NCBI GenBank assembly: GCA_008932955.1
Contig: WBXE01000019.1
Span: 1 to 19,829, forward strand
Direction of reading: 5' to 3'
Length of the DNA stretch: 19,829 nt
From: Verrucomicrobiota bacterium
GTDB taxonomy: Bacteria > Verrucomicrobiota > Verrucomicrobiia > Verrucomicrobiales > Akkermansiaceae
The notes beneath the pieces were generated by a model. That model did not search any database, had not been told where the DNA came from, and saw only the letters and a program-made list of their open reading frames with translations. Positions within the stretch are counted from its first letter, which is position 1. Every line of letters starts with the position of its first letter. A program made the position numbers and the translations under genes. This document shows positions 15,551 to 19,829 of the stretch, piece after piece.

Positions 15551-16719
15551 GGAGCGGTGGCTTTACGGGTGCGGCGGGCGAAGGCGACGAGGTGATAGGT
15601 GAATTGCATCAACAGCCCGAGCGCGACGATGATGCAGGAGATGTAGGGGGCCTGGGCGCTGGGATTGCGCACCACCTGGAGGATGGTGCCGCTGTCATCG
15701 GATTGAAAGCCAGACTGGTAATACGTGTCGCCGAGGTACCGCAGCGGGTGATTCATGTAAATTTGCACCTGGCGGGTTTCGTGGTTTTTCGGATCGGTGA
15801 GAATCACCTTGCTGGAAAAGTTTTTAGGAATCTCGGTGCCCGGATAGATTTCGTGGGTGAAACTGACGAGCGACAAGCTGTAATCCTTGTAGTAGCGCGC
15901 AAGGCGTAGCTCCAAACTCCAGTGACGGCCGTCCACCTCGAAGTTCTGGGCTTGGTCCATGGCCACCGATACCAGCCAGGTGCCCAGCGACTTGCCATCC
16001 TTGTTAGGAATGATTTCCACCACGGCGCTCGTCTTGTTGCGCCGGTTCATATCGGCGAATGGCTGCAGTGGCTTGAGTCCGACCTGGGCTCCAGCCCCGT
16101 TGCTGGCGGCGGCGACGGTGGGGCCCTTTTCCTGGCCGAGCATTTGCAAGTCGGCGTTCGGATAGAACCCCTTGACGACGACCTTGAATGGTAGCGTCTG
16201 ATGACTGGTGCTGCCGCAAGCTGCTAGGACTTCGCTGGGGATGGCGATGACCGGGTTGGTCTCACCAGGCGTCAGTTCGGTCACTGCCAGCTCGCTGCGC
16301 TCGTCGTCATCCGAGTAGTTCTTGGTTTCCCCTTGCCGAAGATACATGTGGCTCGTTACGGAAAATAAGTCGGTCGCCAGGCCGCCGGCGAGTATGATGA
16401 TGAGACCGAGGTGGGTGAGTTGGATACCAGCCTTGCTCCAACGCCAAACAAACCGGGAGATGTGCGCCGCAAACAAATTGAGCAATAACGCCGCGCCAAT
16501 CAAGTGGCCGCCGGGAAACACCGGCAAACTGAAGCTGCCGGATGGTTCCGACCACCAAATCAACCAGCTTTGAAAGTATAGCCGCTGGACTTCGACGGGG
16601 TTCAAGTTCACTTGCGCCAGCGTCCCGGCCAACACCAGCACCAAGGCCGTGGACAGACACACCACAGTCAGGCGCAACGAGGCCAGTGTGCCTAACAATC
16701 TTCGGAGGGCCTTCTTCAT
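15547..16719 (-). CDS. resB: ResB/Ccs1-like cytochrome c biogenesis protein
   Basis: A 390-residue partner of CcsA in system II. Three N-terminal helices are at about 15-36, 71-90 and 100-120, a large extracytoplasmic domain spans about 121-355, and a last helix lies at about 358-382 before a short basic tail. The start LRRLLGTLASLRLTVVCL is the typical ResB opening. GIQLTHLGLIIILAGG at 98-113 carries the conserved helix-3 His, and the YLGDTYYQSGF segment near 330 is the usual periplasmic signature. ResB and CcsA together export haem and attach it to CXXCH motifs of apocytochromes. The start overlaps the stop of the lipoprotein gene as ATGA (16716-16719). Confidence 0.92.
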   Translation of the reverse strand: MKKALRRLLGTLASLRLTVVCLSTALVLVLAGTLAQVNLNPVEVQRLYFQSWLIWWSEPSGSFSLPVFPGGHLIGAALLLNLFAAHISRFVWRWSKAGIQLTHLGLIIILAGGLATDLFSVTSHMYLRQGETKNYSDDDERSELAVTELTPGETNPVIAIPSEVLAACGSTSHQTLPFKVVVKGFYPNADLQMLGQEKGPTVAAASNGAGAQVGLKPLQPFADMNRRNKTSAVVEIIPNKDGKSLGTWLVSVAMDQAQNFEVDGRHWSLELRLARYYKDYSLSLVSFTHEIYPGTEIPKNFSSKVILTDPKNHETRQVQIYMNHPLRYLGDTYYQSGFQSDDSGTILQVVRNPSAQAPYISCIIVALGLLMQFTYHLVAFARRTRKATAP

Positions 16720-17849
16720 TCAGGTTTGGTAAAACGAACCGATTCGATGAACGCGGTGAACTTGGCCTTCTCCGCCTCCACCAATTCCGCCGGCCCGCTG
16801 AATTTGAAAAACCATGTGTCGGCCCCGTGCCGCGTCCAGGCCGCCACCATCCGCACCGCGGCCCCGCTGGCGTCAATCAGCGAAAAACTCGCGCTGCCGG
16901 CGCTGAGCTTGGTCACTAGCGGGGGCAGCGCGGCAGCATCCACCGGCGCCAGGCCGATTTGCTGGCGCCAGCGGTTGACGTTGGCCAAATCCCCGCCAAC
17001 GTCCCCTGGAAAATGACTGATCGCCAATTCCGCCTTCGCCCCACCGCCTCCCGCCACACTCAATGTCGCATAACGCGTGGCAGTGGCCGGCGCAACAACC
17101 CAACCGTCCGGTACGGCCCAGCTGAGACTGCCATCCGCGGCTGGCGCGGCCGCTGCTGGTGCGGCTGCTGCTGGTGCGGCTCCGGCTCCGGGCACCGCTG
17201 CCGGAGTGCTTGGGGCTGCGGGCTTGACGGATTCGATCCACTTGTAGAAATGGGTTTTTTCGGTGGCGGTGAGGGCGGCGTTGCCGCGCATTTTGAAAAA
17301 CCAGGCATTGTCGCCCTCCTCGGCGATGACGCCGATGAGACGGCCATCCTTGAGGGCGTCACCACCGGAGGCGAGGCCTTCGATGTCCACGGCGAGAGCG
17401 TCTCCAAAGGATGATTTGATGACTTGGGTCTGGGGTTTGAGGGCGGCCTCATCGACTGGAGCTTGTCCGACCTGAGCGCGCCAGCGGTTGACGTTGGCGA
17501 GGATGCCGCCGGGTGCCCGGCGCAGGAGCGAGAAAGAAATATCCGTCATGGCACCGCCTTCACCCTCCACGTGGTAACTAGCCAGACGCATCGGCGAGAG
17601 CGCCTGCTTCTTCCAATGCGCCGGCGGGCTATCGGTAAATTCCGCTGCGGCGGGCATTCCAGCGGCTCCCGCTGTCATGCCTGCCATGCCAGGGATGCCT
17701 GCATGTGGGTCGGCGGCGCTGGCCGGGGCGGCGGGGATGGCCGGGGCTGCGACCTCCTTGGCGACGTTGTAGCTTTTGATTTCGCTCTCGCGTTTGCAGG
17801 CAATGACAGACACGAGGCAGAGACCGAAGCACAGAGGTGTGAATTTCAT
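16716..17849 (-). CDS. Lipoprotein with a duplicated domain, cytochrome biogenesis operon
   Basis: A 377-residue predicted lipoprotein. The frame is open further upstream to 17906, but the ATG at 17849 is chosen because it begins a lipoprotein signal: MKFTPL, hydrophobic core, and the lipobox VIAC with Cys18. A Gly/Ala/Met-rich linker is followed by two copies of one domain of about 130 residues. Each has a S..Y.. start, a NVNRWR.Q.G.APVD.AAL motif, and a WFFK strand followed by a E...F..(W/F)IESV end. They are joined by an Ala/Pro linker encoded by a 15-bp tandem repeat at 17146-17190. I cannot name the domain; it is probably a periplasmic or outer-membrane-facing accessory protein. The ATGA overlap with resB places it first in the resB-ccsA operon, so a role in respiratory or cytochrome c assembly is inferred. 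Confidence 0.8.
   Translation of the reverse strand: MKFTPLCFGLCLVSVIACKRESEIKSYNVAKEVAAPAIPAAPASAADPHAGIPGMAGMTAGAAGMPAAAEFTDSPPAHWKKQALSPMRLASYHVEGEGGAMTDISFSLLRRAPGGILANVNRWRAQVGQAPVDEAALKPQTQVIKSSFGDALAVDIEGLASGGDALKDGRLIGVIAEEGDNAWFFKMRGNAALTATEKTHFYKWIESVKPAAPSTPAAVPGAGAAPAAAAPAAAAPAADGSLSWAVPDGWVVAPATATRYATLSVAGGGGAKAELAISHFPGDVGGDLANVNRWRQQIGLAPVDAAALPPLVTKLSAGSASFSLIDASGAAVRMVAAWTRHGADTWFFKFSGPAELVEAEKAKFTAFIESVRFTKPE
17146..17190. repeat. 15-bp tandem repeat encoding Ala/Pro linker
   Basis: Three 15-bp units at 17146-17160, 17161-17175 and 17176-17190. The first two differ at one base and the third is more divergent. Inside the lipoprotein gene they encode an APAAA-type linker between its two duplicated domains, so unit number could vary between strains without breaking the frame. 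Confidence 0.8.
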
Positions 17850-17961
17850 GGGCAGGAGAGGGGGGAGACGTGTTCGGAGGCTCAACGTGAAGGTGCGGCG
17901 AGTCAACCCCTAAGCAAGCGATGCGCCGGTAAAATTTGCAGGGCGTCACCCGTCGGCGGTC

Positions 17962-18894
17962 TCAAGCCGGCCTGATGCCGATGCCTAACAACGTCTGGAA
18001 GCCCGGGGCGGAGGTTTCGCGGTCGGCGACTACGGTTTCGATGCAGGTGAACCCGGCGCGCTCGAGCATGGTGGCCAGCTCGCATTCGGAAAACCCGAGC
18101 CAGCGGTCGGCATAAAGTTCGCGGGCTTCCTCGAAGGTGTGCAGCAATAAATCCAGCACAATGAGCCGCCCGCCCGGCTTGAGAATCCGGAAGGCGGCAT
18201 CGATCGCCCGCTGCGGATGGGCCGCATGATGCAATGCCTGGCTGAGCACGGCCAGGTCCAGCGAGTGGTCCTCGATCGGCGGTTCCTCGATGTCACCGAT
18301 GCGGAATTCCAGATTGGCCAGACCATTGTTTTCGGCGAGCTGCTGGCCGAAGGCGACCATTTTCGGCGAAATATCTACGGCGATGACTTTTTCCGCCCGC
18401 TGTGCCAAGAGTTGAGCCAAGGTCCCTTCTCCTGCACCCAAATCGGCCACCACCCGGTAATTAAGCACCTTGATGAGCGCCTCGGCGAGCGCCTTCCACG
18501 AGCGACCCGGCACGTAATCCTTGCCAAATCGCCCCGCCAATTCATCAAAATACGCCCGCGCCGTGTCCTTGCGCTTGCGCATTAAGTGCCGTAGCGCCGC
18601 CTCATCGCCCGCCACTTCCGGCAATTCCAGCGCTGCGAGCCGCAGCACATCCGCTAGGTCGGGGCTGGCCGAGCCCCGGTAAATGTTGTTTTTGCCGCTG
18701 CGTTCATCGACCACCAAGCCCGCCGCCTTCAACTGCGAGAGCTGCGTCGAGATCCGGCTCTGCCCCATGCCCAGCACCTCCTGCAATTCCGCCACCGACA
18801 ACGCCTCCTGCCCCAGCAACACCAAGATCCGCAACCGCGTCGGATCCGATAGAAGTTTTAGCGATTTTAGCATTGACGGCATGGGCGAAAGCAT
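17962..18894 (-). CDS. ArsR-family regulator fused to SAM methyltransferase domain (SahR-like)
   Basis: A 310-residue fusion. Residues about 8-75 are an ArsR/SmtB winged helix: LKLLSDPTRLRILVLL, then the recognition helix in QSRISTQLSQLKAAGLV, then a wing. No metal-binding ELCVCDL-type Cys motif is present. From about 145 a class I methyltransferase fold follows: motif I VADLGAGEGTLA at 148-159, AVDISPKM at 172-179, GDIEEPP at 200-206, LSQALHHAAHP at 217-227 and ILKPGGRLIVLD at 237-248. Proteobacterial SahR proteins have this architecture and sense S-adenosylhomocysteine to control the methionine cycle. Divergent placement beside metK, with a palindrome in between, supports the same role. ATGs at 18882 and 18873 are alternative starts just before the HTH. 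It is 112 bp upstream of the lipoprotein gene, on the same strand. Confidence 0.87.
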   Translation of the reverse strand: MLSPMPSMLKSLKLLSDPTRLRILVLLGQEALSVAELQEVLGMGQSRISTQLSQLKAAGLVVDERSGKNNIYRGSASPDLADVLRLAALELPEVAGDEAALRHLMRKRKDTARAYFDELAGRFGKDYVPGRSWKALAEALIKVLNYRVVADLGAGEGTLAQLLAQRAEKVIAVDISPKMVAFGQQLAENNGLANLEFRIGDIEEPPIEDHSLDLAVLSQALHHAAHPQRAIDAAFRILKPGGRLIVLDLLLHTFEEARELYADRWLGFSECELATMLERAGFTCIETVVADRETSAPGFQTLLGIGIRPA

Positions 18895-18896
18895 GC

Positions 18897-18920
18897 ATCA
18901 TCAAATCACGATTTGACGAT
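18897..18920. promoter_or_regulatory. Palindromic operator candidate between sahR-like gene and metK
   Basis: TCAAATC (18901-18907) and GATTTGA (18910-18916) are perfect inverted arms around a 2-bp AC centre. After one mismatched pair the symmetry continues for three more (ATC at 18897-18899 with GAT at 18918-18920), so 10 of 11 positions per arm pair. The site is in the 44-bp gap between the two divergent starts, 18 bp ahead of metK, so a bound dimer would block both promoters. Confidence 0.65.
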
Positions 18921-18938
18921 ACGTAAAACAAAAAACAC

Positions 18939-19829
18939 ATGAGCACCTACATTTTTTCCTCAGAATCCGTTGGTGAAGGCCATCCCGACAAGGTAGCCGA
19001 CACCATTTCCGATGCCATCCTCGATGCTTGCCTCGCAGTGGATCCCAAGAGCCGGGTCGCCTGCGAGACCTTTGTGAAAAGCAATATCGTAGTGGTCGGC
19101 GGCGAAATCACCATCCCCAAAATCGGCCCAAAGCCGATCGGTTCGGTCATCAACGTCGAAAAGGTGATCCGCGACGCGGTGCGCGGCATCGGCTACACCA
19201 ACGACGACGACGTCTTCCACGCCGACCGCATTTTCATCAACAACTACCTCACCACCCAGTCGCCCGACATTTCCCAGGGCGTCGATGCCAAGCAAGCGCT
19301 CGGCAAGAAGACCCAGGAGCAGGGAGCCGGCGACCAAGGCATCATGTTTGGCTACGCCTGTGATGAAACGCCCGAGCTGATGCCCGCACCCATCATGTAT
19401 GCCCACCGCCTCGGCCGCGAACTCACCCGCATCCGCAAGGCCGGCAAACTCGCCAAGTGGCTGCGCCCCGATGCCAAGAGCCAGGTGTCCGTCGAGTACG
19501 TCGATGGCAAGCCAACCCGCATCGTCAACGTCGTTATCTCGACCCAGCACGCCGCGGATGTGTCGCACGGCGAGATTGAAAAATTCTGCATCGAGCAGGT
19601 CATCAAAAAAGTCCTGCCCAAAAACATGCTCACCAAGGACACCGAGTACCTCATCAATCCAACCGGTCGGTTCGTCGTCGGCGGACCGCAAGGTGACAGC
19701 GGCCTGACCGGCCGCAAAATCATCGTCGATACCTACGGCGGTACCGGCCGTCACGGCGGCGGCGCTTTCTCCGGCAAGGACCCGTCCAAGGTCGACCGCT
19801 CGGCCGCCTACATGGGCCGCTGGGTTGCC
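18939..19829 (+). CDS. metK: S-adenosylmethionine synthetase, N-terminal part (3' end outside window)
   Basis: Makes S-adenosylmethionine from methionine and ATP. The window holds 297 codons, ending on a codon boundary with the frame still open; family members have about 385-400 residues, so the last 90-100 are missing. GEGHPDK at 12-18 contains the ATP-binding His, the hexapeptide GAGDQG that binds ATP is at 129-134, GGPQGDSGLTGRK at 248-260 and the phosphate-binding loop GGGAFSGKD at 273-281. The ATG at 18939 gives the canonical start MSTYIFSSESVGEGHPDK. It is preceded by an A-rich stretch and no Shine-Dalgarno. No SAM riboswitch fits in the 44-bp leader, so control is more likely through the divergent ArsR-type regulator. 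Confidence 0.98.
   Translation, partial: MSTYIFSSESVGEGHPDKVADTISDAILDACLAVDPKSRVACETFVKSNIVVVGGEITIPKIGPKPIGSVINVEKVIRDAVRGIGYTNDDDVFHADRIFINNYLTTQSPDISQGVDAKQALGKKTQEQGAGDQGIMFGYACDETPELMPAPIMYAHRLGRELTRIRKAGKLAKWLRPDAKSQVSVEYVDGKPTRIVNVVISTQHAADVSHGEIEKFCIEQVIKKVLPKNMLTKDTEYLINPTGRFVVGGPQGDSGLTGRKIIVDTYGGTGRHGGGAFSGKDPSKVDRSAAYMGRWVA

Noticed and set aside
17850..17906. 19-residue upstream extension of the lipoprotein gene
   Set aside because: It would bury the lipoprotein signal sequence inside the protein; the ATG at 17849 gives a proper signal with lipobox.
18895..18938. SAM or SAH riboswitch upstream of metK
   Set aside because: The gap is only 44 bp and contains just the palindrome and an A-rich run, with no room for known SAM or SAH aptamers.
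18960..19754. 264-codon open frame on the minus strand
   Set aside because: Antisense to metK; the metK frame carries all catalytic motifs.

Overview
The window is about 19.8 kb of GC-rich, gene-dense bacterial chromosome with no prophage, CRISPR array, rRNA or tRNA that I can recognise. The gene content points to a Gram-negative bacterium, most likely a member of Verrucomicrobiota. The main clues are a PPDK gene, a CcsA with a very large N-terminal periplasmic domain cotranscribed with ResB and an N-P-rich lipoprotein, an orphan EboD-type cyclase, a MidA methyltransferase, and an ArsR-methyltransferase fusion divergent from metK. The phylum call is an inference from gene families, not from a marker gene. 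None of the complete genes has a convincing Shine-Dalgarno sequence.

Layout. 2-1444 (+) is the 3' part of pyruvate phosphate dikinase (ppdK), followed by a hairpin. 1634-2158 (-) is a small protein whose C-terminal 135 residues read like a Whirly/PC4-type single-stranded-nucleic-acid-binding domain. 2408-3958 (-) is an exported Sel1-repeat protein and 4024-5175 (-) an EboD-like sugar-phosphate cyclase. Divergent from the latter is a Nudix hydrolase of the ADP-ribose pyrophosphatase type (5246-5764 +). 5962-6336 (-) is a small two-helix membrane protein and 6407-7762 (+) the CCA-adding enzyme. 7945-10125 (-) is uvrB. 10558-11685 (+) is an M20 deacylase/peptidase and 11764-12402 (+) a GYF_2-DUF805 membrane protein. 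12381-13424 (-) is a MidA-type methyltransferase overlapping it tail to tail. 13676-17849 (-) is a cytochrome c maturation (system II) operon read in the order lipoprotein, resB, ccsA with ATGA overlaps. 17962-18894 (-) is an ArsR-methyltransferase fusion regulator and 18939-19829 (+) the 5' part of metK.

Genes that work together. ResB and CcsA form the system II haem delivery and ligation complex, and the upstream lipoprotein is probably made with them. The ArsR-methyltransferase fusion shares a 44-bp divergent region with metK that contains a clean palindrome. This fits a SahR-like sensor of the S-adenosylmethionine/S-adenosylhomocysteine cycle that controls metK and itself.

The most interesting non-coding signal is a 108-109 bp intergenic repeat in three copies (5802-5909, 7787-7894, 10258-10366). 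It starts with GGAG and ends with CTCC, each next to a strong hairpin, and has a long imperfect palindrome in the middle. Sequence differences fall largely in the loops and central part. This is the layout of a paired REP/BIME-like non-autonomous element. Two copies sit between convergent genes. Two further repeat structures, a 13.5-kb palindrome and an inverted repeat framing the uvrB-M20 intergenic region, occupy the remaining larger intergenic gaps.
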